This document shows positions 16,650 to 25,199 of a DNA stretch of 36,713 nucleotides, piece after piece. The notes beneath the pieces were generated by a model, which had not been told where the DNA came from, made no database searches, and saw only the letters and a list, made by a program, of their open reading frames with translations. The translations under genes and the position numbers were made by a program. Numbering within the stretch: position 1 is the first letter of the stretch; each line of letters starts with the position of its first letter. Origin of the DNA: Comamonadaceae bacterium. Its GTDB lineage: Bacteria > Pseudomonadota > Gammaproteobacteria > Burkholderiales > Burkholderiaceae_C. The stretch is from NCBI GenBank assembly GCA_027486495.1, contig JAIXOZ010000033.1, positions 1 to 36,713 of the forward strand, given 5' to 3'.

Positions 16650-17321
16650 ATGACCCAAGACGAACTCAAAGCCCTGGTGGGCCAAGCCGCCCTGAATTAC
16701 GTTGTTCCCGGCGAAATCGTTGGTGTGGGCACCGGCTCCACGGTGAACAAATTCATCGATGCCCTGGCCACCATGAAAGACCAGATCAAGGGCGCGGTGT
16801 CCAGCTCCGAAGCCTCCACCGTGCGCCTGAAGGCCTTGGGCATCCCGGTGTTCGACAGCAACGAGGTCGAAAGCTTGTCGGTTTACATCGACGGCGCAGA
16901 CGAAATCGACCACCAGGGCCACATGGTCAAGGGCGGTGGTGCGGCACTGACCCGCGAAAAAATCGTGGCCGCTCAGTCCAAACAGTTCGTTTGCATCGCC
17001 GACGAGAGCAAGTTGGTCGATGCTTTGGGGGCTTTCCCACTGCCTGTGGAAGTCATTCCCATGGCCACGGCCCGTGTGATGCGCCAATTTGTGGCCATGG
17101 GCGGCACGGCCGCTGTGCGCCTGAAGGATGGTCAGCCTCTGGTGACCGACAACGGCCAGCACATCGTCGATGTGAAGGGTTTGACGATCACCGACCCGGT
17201 GGCGTTTGAAACCGAAGTCAGCCAGTGGCCTGGCGTGGTCACGGTCGGTGTTTTTGCGCTGCAAAAAGCGCAGGTTTGCCTGCTGGGTACTGCTCAAGGC
17301 GTGAAGACCCTGGCGTTCTGA
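16650..17321 (+). CDS. rpiA: Ribose-5-phosphate isomerase A
   Basis: A 223-residue cytoplasmic enzyme interconverting ribose 5-phosphate and ribulose 5-phosphate in the pentose phosphate pathway. [13 protein letters not shown] is near residues 25-37, with SSEAS after it. DGADEID is near residue 86 and [12 protein letters not shown] near 97-108, as in all RpiA proteins. The ATG gives the usual MTQDELK start. The frame is open from a TTG at 16602, and no ribosome site favours either. A TTGACA hexamer (16583-16588) lies in the gap with pyrD but has no matching -10 box. Confidence 0.97.
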   Translation: MTQDELKALVGQAALNYVVPGEIVGVGTGSTVNKFIDALATMKDQIKGAVSSSEASTVRLKALGIPVFDSNEVESLSVYIDGADEIDHQGHMVKGGGAALTREKIVAAQSKQFVCIADESKLVDALGAFPLPVEVIPMATARVMRQFVAMGGTAAVRLKDGQPLVTDNGQHIVDVKGLTITDPVAFETEVSQWPGVVTVGVFALQKAQVCLLGTAQGVKTLAF

Positions 17322-17338
17322 CGCGAGGTTTTACAGCC

Positions 17339-18442
17339 TCAAGCCCGGCGCAGCAACAGGCGCAAATCGGGCCCGATGAGGTCCATCGCATGAAAGGCCA
17401 GTTGGACGGCATTACTCAACTCGGTGAGCGCCGGTAAGTTGGCCAGGCCTTGACCAGGCCCTAACAGTTGCGGGGCCAGGTAAACCAGAAATTCGTCCAC
17501 CAGCCCTTCACGTATGAATGAGCCGTTGAGCTTGTGCCCAGCCTCGACATGCAGCTCGTTGACCTCGCGGCGGGCCAAGTCGCGCAACATCGCCGCCAGA
17601 TCGACCTTGCCGCCGGGGCCTGGGCAGTCGAGCACGGTCACGCCGCGTCCCGTGAGCGCGGCGCGTTTGTCCAGGTTTTCTGTGTTGGCGGTGTAAATCC
17701 AGATTTGCCGGGCCTGATCGCCTGTGCCTTGCGTGTCGAGCAGCTTGGCATTCAGGGGCATGTCCAGGCGGCTGTCCACCACCACCAAATGCGGCTGGCG
17801 CGGGGTGTCCATGCCGCGCACGTTCAGCTGAGGGTCGTCTTCGAGCACGGTGCCGATGCCGGTCAGTATGGCGCAGGCTCTGGCGCGCCAGGCATGGCCG
17901 TCGGAGCGGGCTACGGGGCCGGTGATCCACTGGCTTTGGCCGTTTTGCAAGGCGGTTTGTCCGTCCAAAGAGGCGGCCACCTTCATGCGCACCCAGGGCA
18001 GGCCCCGTTCCATGCGGCTCAAAAAACCGATGTTCAATTCACGGGCCTGAACGGCGATGTCATCCTGTGCATCCAAGGTGTCGGTCTGCACACCCGCAGC
18101 CGCCAGCCGCGCCATGCCTTGGCCCGCCACTTGAGGGTTGGGATCGGTCAGGGCCGCGACCACGCGGCCGATGCCAGCTGCCGCCAGCGCGTCGCAGCAA
18201 GGGCCAGTGCGACCGTGGTGAGCGCAGGGCTCCAGCGTCACCCAGGCAGTGGCTCCTTGGACGCTGTGCCCGTGCTCCGCGGCGTCCCGCAGGGCCATGA
18301 TTTCGGCATGTGGTCCGCCAGCCCTCTGGGTGTGGCCTTGGCCCAGCACCTTGCCGTCGGCGGCGGTGATCACACAACCCACACGCGGGTTGGGTGAAGT
18401 TAACCACAGGGCCTGGCGGGCCAGGTTCAGGGCCAAGTTCAT
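17339..18442 (-). CDS. ribD: Bifunctional diaminohydroxyphosphoribosylaminopyrimidine deaminase / 5-amino-6-(5-phosphoribosylamino)uracil reductase
   Basis: A 367-residue bifunctional enzyme for steps two and three of riboflavin synthesis. The N-terminal deaminase has TSPNPRVGCV, the zinc/catalytic HAE at 45-47, and PCAHHGRTGPC with Cys73 and Cys82. The C-terminal reductase domain starts near residue 145 (PWVRMKVAASLDGQTAL) and has ITGPVARSDGH and EAGHKLNGSF. The ATG at 18442 gives MNLALNLARQAL; a GTG ten codons upstream is an alternative. It is the last gene of the minus-strand minor-pilin set, 52 bases after the PilV-like gene. In many Proteobacteria ribD directly follows nrdR; here the pilin genes separate the two. 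Confidence 0.95.
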   Translation of the reverse strand: MNLALNLARQALWLTSPNPRVGCVITAADGKVLGQGHTQRAGGPHAEIMALRDAAEHGHSVQGATAWVTLEPCAHHGRTGPCCDALAAAGIGRVVAALTDPNPQVAGQGMARLAAAGVQTDTLDAQDDIAVQARELNIGFLSRMERGLPWVRMKVAASLDGQTALQNGQSQWITGPVARSDGHAWRARACAILTGIGTVLEDDPQLNVRGMDTPRQPHLVVVDSRLDMPLNAKLLDTQGTGDQARQIWIYTANTENLDKRAALTGRGVTVLDCPGPGGKVDLAAMLRDLARREVNELHVEAGHKLNGSFIREGLVDEFLVYLAPQLLGPGQGLANLPALTELSNAVQLAFHAMDLIGPDLRLLLRRA

Positions 18443-18494
18443 GGCTTGGGGTGTCGGTTTCGAAAGGGTCACGGCAAAAGACGGGTGCAGCAAA

Positions 18495-19007
18495 TCATGG
18501 CAAGGATACGCCAAGCCAAGCGGGCACCGTATCGCGGCTGCTGTGCAGGGTGAGTTCGCCCATGCGCGGCTTGGCCTGCCCGGGCGAGTTCCCGCCAAAG
18601 CCTCCACCTGCAGCCCCCAGTGCAGGTCCCAATGCAGGTCCCACGCTGGGCCACTGCACGCGCACTTGCAGGTCCTCCAAGGCCAGACCGGGGCGCGTTT
18701 GCACCTGGCATTGAAGGTTGAAGGTCGTGCCTTGCACGGTGGTGGAGGCTTGCAAGGCGCAGCCTGCGCGGCCCGACTGGTGGCAGTCCATGGCGTCCAA
18801 GGCAAGGGCCAGGGCCACGGTGCGCTGGCGCGTGTCGCTGGCGGTATGCAGGGTGTGCAGGGTCAGACGCGTGGCTGCGGCCAGCCCAATGCCCAGCACC
18901 GCCGAGGCCACCAGCGCCTCGATCAGCGCCATGCCTTGGGCTGTGCGCCCTGACACGCCGGTGGGTGGCTGACCAGGCGCACGGGGTTTGGAGGAGGCGG
19001 CTTTCAT
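18495..19007 (-). CDS. pilV: Prepilin-type minor pilin, PilV-like
   Basis: A 170-residue type IV minor pilin. The class III signal is long (25 residues): RTAQG, then MALIEALVASAVLGIGLAAA. The PilD cleavage point would be after Gly25, with Glu30 as the conserved +5 residue. The following 20 hydrophobic residues form the N-terminal helix and resemble PilV (ALIE-x-LVA-x-x-VLGIGLA). The globular part holds three cysteines. The middle is rich in Gly/Ala/Pro (PSVGPALGPALGAAGGG), with a local near-repeat visible in the DNA. It overlaps the PilX-like stop by four bases (ATGA), so translation is coupled. Confidence 0.82.
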   Translation of the reverse strand: MKAASSKPRAPGQPPTGVSGRTAQGMALIEALVASAVLGIGLAAATRLTLHTLHTASDTRQRTVALALALDAMDCHQSGRAGCALQASTTVQGTTFNLQCQVQTRPGLALEDLQVRVQWPSVGPALGPALGAAGGGFGGNSPGQAKPRMGELTLHSSRDTVPAWLGVSLP

Positions 19008-20122
19008 GGCTCGCCCTCGCGCCAGCTGCCTGGCACGCGCTGTACCTGGCGCGCATCGATGCCCGGGGGCCATGGCAATCGGTAAGGAGATGGGTTCAAT
19101 TCGCGGGCCTCGATGCGGCTGCCGCTTTTCAACTCCGGCAAGCCGGACTCCACCACCAGTTGCCCTTCGATGTGTCCGGCGTGCCAGGCCCGGGCTTTGT
19201 CGTCCTGGCATTGGGTTTGCAGAACCACGGTGCCCACCACGCGCACACCCGGGGCGAGGGACGGGCAGCGTTGGGCGCAAGCCTGGCCCGAAAACACCAG
19301 CAGCACCGGGGCCTCCGGGGTGCCCAGGCTTTGGCTCCAGGTGGCGGAGTTGTCTACCCAGTAGACGCTGCGCGCGGGTTGGCTCAGGGCGCTCAGGCCG
19401 TTGTGCGATTGCGCCTCAGACCAGGCGCGGATCTGTTCGGGGGTGATCTCGCCCAGTACGCTGGCCCAGGCAGATGGCGCGCAGGTGATCGGGGTGTGGC
19501 TGCCAGGGCATACGTTGGAAGCGCTGCCGCTTTTGGACGCAAGGTTTGCCGCATTGTTCGCCGCCAAAGCGCAGCCATTGAGCACCACGGCCGCCGTGTT
19601 GGGTTGGCTTGGGGCCGGAGCCACGGTGGGGATGAACACCTGAGCCTGGAGCTGCGCTTGGCTGGTGCCATCTTGGAGGCTGGCGTTGGCCAGCAATTGG
19701 GCCACATGAGGCGAGCGGATCAGGTCGCGCAAAGCCAGCACCTGAGCTCGGGCATCGGGCAAGCTTGGGTGTGCTGGTGGCTGCAGGGTGGCGCACTGCC
19801 AGCGCGGCGTGTTGTAGGGCGAAGGGCAGGGCGTGCTGCTTGGGCCAGTGCCCCAGATGGGCGGCGTAGGGCCGCTTGCGTGTTGCCGCTGTATTTCAGC
19901 GCGCGCCCAGGCCAAAGCGGCCTCGGCGGCCAGTCGCGCCTGGGCGGCCTGGCTTTGGTTGTGACTGGCCAAGCGGTCCACCAGCACGCTTCGGGCGCTG
20001 TAAAAGCTGGCCAGACTGGCCAGCAGCCCCAGGCTGATCGCCACCAACAAGCTGATGGCTCCGCCTTGATCCTTTGATCCAGAGGGGCCGCATGGATGGC
20101 GCGGCTTGATGGGTTTGATCAT
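19004..20122 (-). CDS. pilX: Minor pilin assembly protein, PilX-like
   Basis: A 372-residue protein with a short basic leader and a single N-terminal hydrophobic helix, GG-AISLLVAISLGLLASLAS (residues 20-40). It has no Glu at +5, as is common in PilX. The helix is followed by a region of Ala-rich helix (QAAQARLAAEAALAWARAEIQ) like other PilX proteins, and a long globular part with at least ten cysteines that probably form disulphides. It is long for PilX (usually under 220 residues). ATGA overlaps occur at both ends, with the PilW-like stop upstream and the PilV-like start downstream. PilX is inferred from position and the N-terminus. Confidence 0.72.
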   Translation of the reverse strand: MIKPIKPRHPCGPSGSKDQGGAISLLVAISLGLLASLASFYSARSVLVDRLASHNQSQAAQARLAAEAALAWARAEIQRQHASGPTPPIWGTGPSSTPCPSPYNTPRWQCATLQPPAHPSLPDARAQVLALRDLIRSPHVAQLLANASLQDGTSQAQLQAQVFIPTVAPAPSQPNTAAVVLNGCALAANNAANLASKSGSASNVCPGSHTPITCAPSAWASVLGEITPEQIRAWSEAQSHNGLSALSQPARSVYWVDNSATWSQSLGTPEAPVLLVFSGQACAQRCPSLAPGVRVVGTVVLQTQCQDDKARAWHAGHIEGQLVVESGLPELKSGSRIEARELNPSPYRLPWPPGIDARQVQRVPGSWREGEP

Positions 20123-20847
20123 GGGGCGGCACCACAAACCGCAGGCCAAGGCGAGGCGGGCACGTCGTTGCGCAGCGACACGGTTTGCGACAGACTCAAG
20201 GCGCGAGTGGTGTCGCGTGGCCACTGCGCACTCAGCTGCACCGTGACCCAGCGCGCCACCCAGCGCCCACGTTTTTCGCAATGCACCTGCCAAGCCAAGC
20301 CGGTCATTTTCAGACTGCCCGCATCGGTCAAATCGGTCCAGACTTCGGGTGTGCAGGCGGTGCGGACCTGCAACTCGTGGTTCCTCAATCGGAAGCCCAA
20401 GCACTCGTTGTTGTCCAACAGGCCATTTTGGTTGCGGTCCTGGCCAAAGCTGATGCGCTCGCCCTGCACCAGCAAGTCGGCTTGGCCTGCGCAAAAGGCG
20501 TCAGCGCAATGGGCTGTGGTGCGCCCACGCCAGGCTTGCCCAAGCGCCTGCGCTTGGCGCAACTCTCGGGTGATGGTGTCCAGCGCCGAGCGCAGGTCAT
20601 GGTGCATGTGGCTGTCTTGCAAGGCCAGCCGATGTCCCTGCAGAAGCTGAGCCAACATTTGGCTGCCCGCGGCCAGCACCAACAAGCCCACGCTCAAGCC
20701 CACCAGCAAGCCCACCAGCGTTTCGCCCCGTTGCGCGCGATTTTGACCACCAAAGGTCTGGCCCGCATCGCAAAAAGGCGCTGGAATTTCTGTTTTGAGC
20801 AGAGCTGCACCCTGAGTCATGGACCGGTCAAAGTTATTGATGCGCAT
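20119..20847 (-). CDS. pilW: Minor pilin, PilW-like, lacking the +5 glutamate
   Basis: A 242-residue type IV minor pilin-like protein. The signal region ends QNRAQRG and the hydrophobic helix is ETLVGLLVGLSVGLLVLAAG. Cleavage after Gly41 would leave Glu at +1 and Gly at +5, where most prepilins have Glu. The segment LQDSHMHHDLRSALDTITRELRQAQ and DRNQNGLLDNNECLGFRLRN are typical of PilW. The start is uncertain. The ATG at 20847 lies 16 bases after the upstream gene. GTG 20910 would overlap that gene, and ATG 20820 is also possible; none has a ribosome site. The +5 change could affect assembly with the pilin platform. Confidence 0.75.
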   Translation of the reverse strand: MRINNFDRSMTQGAALLKTEIPAPFCDAGQTFGGQNRAQRGETLVGLLVGLSVGLLVLAAGSQMLAQLLQGHRLALQDSHMHHDLRSALDTITRELRQAQALGQAWRGRTTAHCADAFCAGQADLLVQGERISFGQDRNQNGLLDNNECLGFRLRNHELQVRTACTPEVWTDLTDAGSLKMTGLAWQVHCEKRGRWVARWVTVQLSAQWPRDTTRALSLSQTVSLRNDVPASPWPAVCGAAP

Positions 20848-20863
20848 TGCCGCCACAAGCAAC

Positions 20864-21325
20864 TCACTGCCGCCAGCAGCGGCCGGGATCGCCTGACAGA
20901 TCGTCTCCACTGCTGAGCACCACGGTGGCCATGTGCTGCAGTTGCAGGCGCATGGGCGCGCAGACGCTGTCGCGCGCTTGCGAGCCGATGGGGGTGGCGA
21001 TCAGGCTGTAGCCTTCAGGGCTGGCGTCTTCAATGGCCAGGCGGTAATGACCTCCCTGGGACAAGTTGCCCGCCCAGCCCAGGCTGGACAAATCAGCCGC
21101 ATGACCGCTTTGCGTGTCACGCCATCGAGCTTGAGCCAGCTGCAGTTGCTGTAAGGCGCTTTGCGCATCGCTGCGTCGTGCTTGGCGCTGCTGCGCCTGA
21201 AACGCGGGCAAGGCCACCGCTGCCAATACGGCCATCAAGGCCAGGCTGACCAGCAACTCGCTCAGGGTCCAACCGGTTTGGACGACCGGTACGTGCTCCA
21301 CTGTCTTGCCTTTGAGATACCCCAT
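20864..21325 (-). CDS. Type IV pilin-like protein, PilE/GspH type
   Basis: A 153-residue prepilin. The leader is 18 residues, QTG, then WTLSELLVSLALMAVLAAVA with Glu23 at +5. The helix LPAFQAQQRQARRSDAQSALQQLQLAQARWR is the PilE-like extension. The globular part has GGHYRLAI, then SVCAPM and GRCWRQ, two cysteines that should form the usual C-terminal disulphide loop. AAGGAG lies seven bases before the ATG, the best ribosome site in this set. It is the first gene of the minor-pilin unit on this strand and faces the divergent fimT. It is one of several minor pilins, not obviously the major subunit. Confidence 0.85.
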   Translation of the reverse strand: MGYLKGKTVEHVPVVQTGWTLSELLVSLALMAVLAAVALPAFQAQQRQARRSDAQSALQQLQLAQARWRDTQSGHAADLSSLGWAGNLSQGGHYRLAIEDASPEGYSLIATPIGSQARDSVCAPMRLQLQHMATVVLSSGDDLSGDPGRCWRQ

Positions 21326-21447
21326 GCCATTCTCCTTGCTTGGCTTGTTATTGTGAGTACTTAATAATCACTTGTACAGCCGAGGCAGCGCAGGCCATCG
21401 CAGGCTGAGTCGGAATCAGGTGGTCACAAGTAAAGAGAGGACGGATC

Positions 21448-21999
21448 ATGCGCAACCGGGGTTTCACGCTGCTCGAAGCCCTCGTGGTTTTGGCTCTGCT
21501 GGCGGTGTTGCTGTCTTTGGCAACGCCCAGTCTCCAAGGCTTGCGGCATAAGCACCTGATGCAAAGCCAGGCCGAACAATTGCAGTCGGGCTTGATGTTG
21601 GCGCGCACCGAGGCCTTGCGCCGCCAGCAGCGCGTGACCCTTTGTGTGCGGGAATCAGCGATCGGAGTGGGGCCCGACTGCGCCACGGCGGGCACTTGGA
21701 CGCAAGGCTGGGTGGTGTTTGTGGATGGCAACAACAATGCGCGGCGCGAGGCCACTGAGGCAGTGCTGCAGGTGCAAGAGGCTTTGCCCGCCTGGATGAC
21801 GCTGCAAGGCAATGCCACGGTGGATCGGTACATTTCTTACGGCCCGCAAGGCCGCAGCCAAAGCACAACGGGTGCCTTTCAGGCGGGCACCTTGACCCTG
21901 TGTGGTGCAGGGCAAGCCCATGTCTGGCGGGTGGTGATCAACGCGGTGGGCAAGCCCCGACTGGAAAAGGCCGATCGTACGGACCAAGCGAACTGCTAA
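21448..21999 (+). CDS. fimT: Minor pilin FimT/GspH-type
   Basis: A 183-residue pseudopilin. The leader is only five residues (MRNRG), then FTLLEALVVLALLAVLLSLA with Glu10 at +5. TPSLQGLRHKHLMQSQAEQLQSGLMLARTEALRRQQRVTLC matches FimT/GspH, followed by WTQGWVVFVDGNNN, the FimT signature. The C-terminus has an additional cysteine pair (TLCGAG and NC). GAGAGGA lies a few bases before the ATG. It is transcribed away from the other minor pilins and converges on nrdR. FimT-type proteins are implicated in DNA binding during natural transformation in other species; that role here is inference. Confidence 0.9.
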   Translation: MRNRGFTLLEALVVLALLAVLLSLATPSLQGLRHKHLMQSQAEQLQSGLMLARTEALRRQQRVTLCVRESAIGVGPDCATAGTWTQGWVVFVDGNNNARREATEAVLQVQEALPAWMTLQGNATVDRYISYGPQGRSQSTTGAFQAGTLTLCGAGQAHVWRVVINAVGKPRLEKADRTDQANC

Positions 22000-22044
22000 A
22001 GCTCGACGGCGTTCAGCCGTTCACTGAAGAAAAGGGCAGCTCGA

Positions 22045-22494
22045 TCAGCCTTGGACCTCGTCCACCAGGGTCTTGAACGCGTCGATGTCTTCAAAGTTGC
22101 GGTACACACTGGCAAAGCGCACATAAGCCACTTTGTCGAGTTTTTTGAGCTCTCGCATCACCAACTCACCAATGCGGTGAGAGGCCACTTCACGGATGCC
22201 CAAGTTCAGCAATTTTTCCTCGATGCGCTCAATGGCGCTGTCCACCTGTTCGGTGCTGACGGGCCGTTTGCGCAAAGCCAGATTCAGGCTGCCGCGCAGT
22301 TTGTCGCGCTGGTAATCGATGCGTCGGCCGTCTTTTTTGACGATGGCCGGAAAATTGACTTCCGGCTTTTCATAGGTGGTGAAGCGTTTTTCACACGCCC
22401 CGCACTGACGGCGCCTGCGGATGAAATCCCCGTCCTCGGCCAAACGGGTCTCGACGACCTGGGTTTCGAGATGGCTACAAAACGGGCATTTCAT
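22045..22494 (-). CDS. nrdR: Transcriptional repressor NrdR
   Basis: A 149-residue repressor of ribonucleotide reductase genes. The N-terminal zinc ribbon has Cys3, Cys6, Cys31 and Cys34 (MKCPFC, CGAC). The ATP-cone domain covers about residues 47-140 and senses ATP/dATP. The protein is full length. It starts 12 bases after the glyA stop on the same strand, a conserved glyA-nrdR pair. The gene ends 45 bases from the stop of the convergent fimT. No nrd gene is in the window. Confidence 0.97.
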   Translation of the reverse strand: MKCPFCSHLETQVVETRLAEDGDFIRRRRQCGACEKRFTTYEKPEVNFPAIVKKDGRRIDYQRDKLRGSLNLALRKRPVSTEQVDSAIERIEEKLLNLGIREVASHRIGELVMRELKKLDKVAYVRFASVYRNFEDIDAFKTLVDEVQG

Positions 22495-22506
22495 CGCGTA
22501 GGCCGA

Positions 22507-23751
<1,245 letters not shown>

Positions 23752-24007
23752 GGCAGTCCTTTGGATGGAGGTGACCTTGACCAGAACCCGGCGTGAACGG
23801 ACAAGGGCTGCCCAGGCGAACGGCTTAAAACCTGTTTCGGCGTGAAAGACGACCGGTCAGGCTGTGCGCTTCCCAGTGGTTCGGCAGTGACTTGGGTCAC
23901 AACGCTCCACGTCAGAGTGTTCTGTTTTGCAGAGAAAACAGGCTCCTATCGCCAGTCGCGCACCCTCTGAGTGTAGCCCAGCCTGCCCTGTGGTTCGGGT
24001 CACTCGC
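23752..24007 (-). promoter_or_regulatory. glyA upstream region with a 7-bp palindromic hairpin
   Basis: No gene is supported here. CTGTTTT (23922-23928) and AAAACAG (23935-23941) are perfect complements around GCAGAG. The structure may end transcription of the transglycosylase gene upstream or act as an operator for glyA. A TACACT -10-like hexamer on the minus strand lies about 215 bases before glyA, with no good -35. I do not recognise a glycine or folate riboswitch. Confidence 0.4.
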
Positions 24008-24796
24008 TCACATTTGGGCTTGCGGCAATTTGGTCAGAGTGGCGTTGTTTTTGTTGGCCAAGGCCGTTTTTTGGCCTTGGCTGATGTGGTCCATCTGTTT
24101 TTGTTCGGCCAACACGCGGTCCACATATTGCTCGTTCTTGTCCTGTCCAGAGGTGAGCGCATACAAGCGCAGTGCATCTTCGAGCGAGGCTGTGTCTTGA
24201 ATCAAGCCCTGCAAGTGACGTGTGCCTACGCGCAGGTTTGTCAAGGGGTCAAAAGCAGCCAGTCGGCCACCAAAGGAGGACAAGGCCGTGCTGTGGACGC
24301 CCGGTTCGATCTGCATCAGGCCCATGCCCCCTTGACTGCCCGAGGCAAAGGGATTGAAACGGGACTCGATGGCGATGATGGACAGGATCAATGTGGGGGC
24401 GATATGGCTGCGCTCACCCAGTGACCAGGCCTCAGACACCAGGGCGGCCAAGGGCTCGGGCGAAATTTTGTATTTTCGGCTGAGCCAGTGCGTCACCGCC
24501 ACTTGTTCCTTGTTCAAGTTGTTCACCGACGTGGCGGTGGTGCGTTCAGCAGGGCTGGGAGCCCATGGCGCTTCTTGCGCTTGAAACAGTTGAACTTGAC
24601 GCCCTTGAAGCCAGCCCATCAGGGTGTCGTTTGCGGTTTGTTGCAAACCAGGGCGAGCTGCAAAAGTCAGGGCAGTTGCCACCACGATCAGGCCAATGAC
24701 CGCCAAACTGTGCCGGGTGATCTCAACAAAGCCTTCTCGCACGTCGCAAATCAGAGTGTAGGCAACCAGCTTCAGCCGGGTCCATGTCGCTGTCAT
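24008..24796 (-). CDS. Membrane-anchored lytic transglycosylase
   Basis: A 262-residue envelope protein with an SLT (family 1) transglycosylase domain that cleaves peptidoglycan between MurNAc and GlcNAc. The N-terminus is cytoplasmic, then a membrane helix near residues 30-47 (SLAVIGLIVVATALTFAA). The catalytic Glu144 lies in AIESRFNPFASGS, followed by GGMGLMQIEPGVH at about 157-169 and ALRLYALTSG near the end, in place of the usual AYNAG. The ATG at 24796 is chosen because AGGAAG lies about four bases upstream; two further ATGs upstream (24811 and 24862) lack one. No partner gene is adjacent, so its specific role is unknown. Confidence 0.88.
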   Translation of the reverse strand: MTATWTRLKLVAYTLICDVREGFVEITRHSLAVIGLIVVATALTFAARPGLQQTANDTLMGWLQGRQVQLFQAQEAPWAPSPAERTTATSVNNLNKEQVAVTHWLSRKYKISPEPLAALVSEAWSLGERSHIAPTLILSIIAIESRFNPFASGSQGGMGLMQIEPGVHSTALSSFGGRLAAFDPLTNLRVGTRHLQGLIQDTASLEDALRLYALTSGQDKNEQYVDRVLAEQKQMDHISQGQKTALANKNNATLTKLPQAQM

Positions 24797-25199
24797 AACA
24801 CTTCCTGTCATGCCAAGCACAAGCCGCCGCAGCGGCATGGACTTGATGGGTTGGGGGGGCACGCGACCCGAAACAAGCGAATGACACTTTTTGGGGTTGA
24901 GCCGGATTCGGCAGCGGTATCGGGTTATCCCTGATCTTGGCAGGTTGCGAGAAATTTTATGAATTTTTCATAACCAGTCAAGTATATAAAATTCAAAAAA
25001 AAGATTGTATTTGCATAAAAAGTTTTTTGACGTGGTGAATCGAGCGGAGTTTGCGCCTTAAAACACGTTGAGCGTTGATGCGGCTCAAATACAGGCGAAA
25101 ATAGCCGTTTGATGCCCGATTGGCCCCTTGATCAGTCAAGTGCCGCAGTTTCGGCCTGTTTGCCCTATGGGCAGACACCGAGTTTTTAAAGTTTGAACC
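24797..25199. promoter_or_regulatory. A/T-rich intergenic region between transglycosylase and DUF349 gene
   Basis: This 403-bp divergent interval is distinctly A/T-rich at 24950-25035, unlike the surrounding coding DNA. It includes a small hairpin TTATGA/TCATAA (24957-24973) and runs of A and T. It must hold promoters for both genes, but I see no unambiguous pair. No gene is supported: the longest frame here runs into the antisense strand of the DUF349 gene. Confidence 0.5.

Noticed and set aside
18965..20077. Plus-strand frame of 370 codons opposite the PilX-like gene
   Set aside because: Antisense shadow; the minus-strand frame has a hydrophobic pilin helix and ATGA couplings at both ends.
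23922..23941. LexA box upstream of glyA
   Set aside because: The CTGT and ACAG ends are separated by 12 bases, not eight.
23752..24007. Glycine or tetrahydrofolate riboswitch before glyA
   Set aside because: I could not find the conserved core motifs of either class on the minus strand. An Infernal/Rfam scan would settle it.
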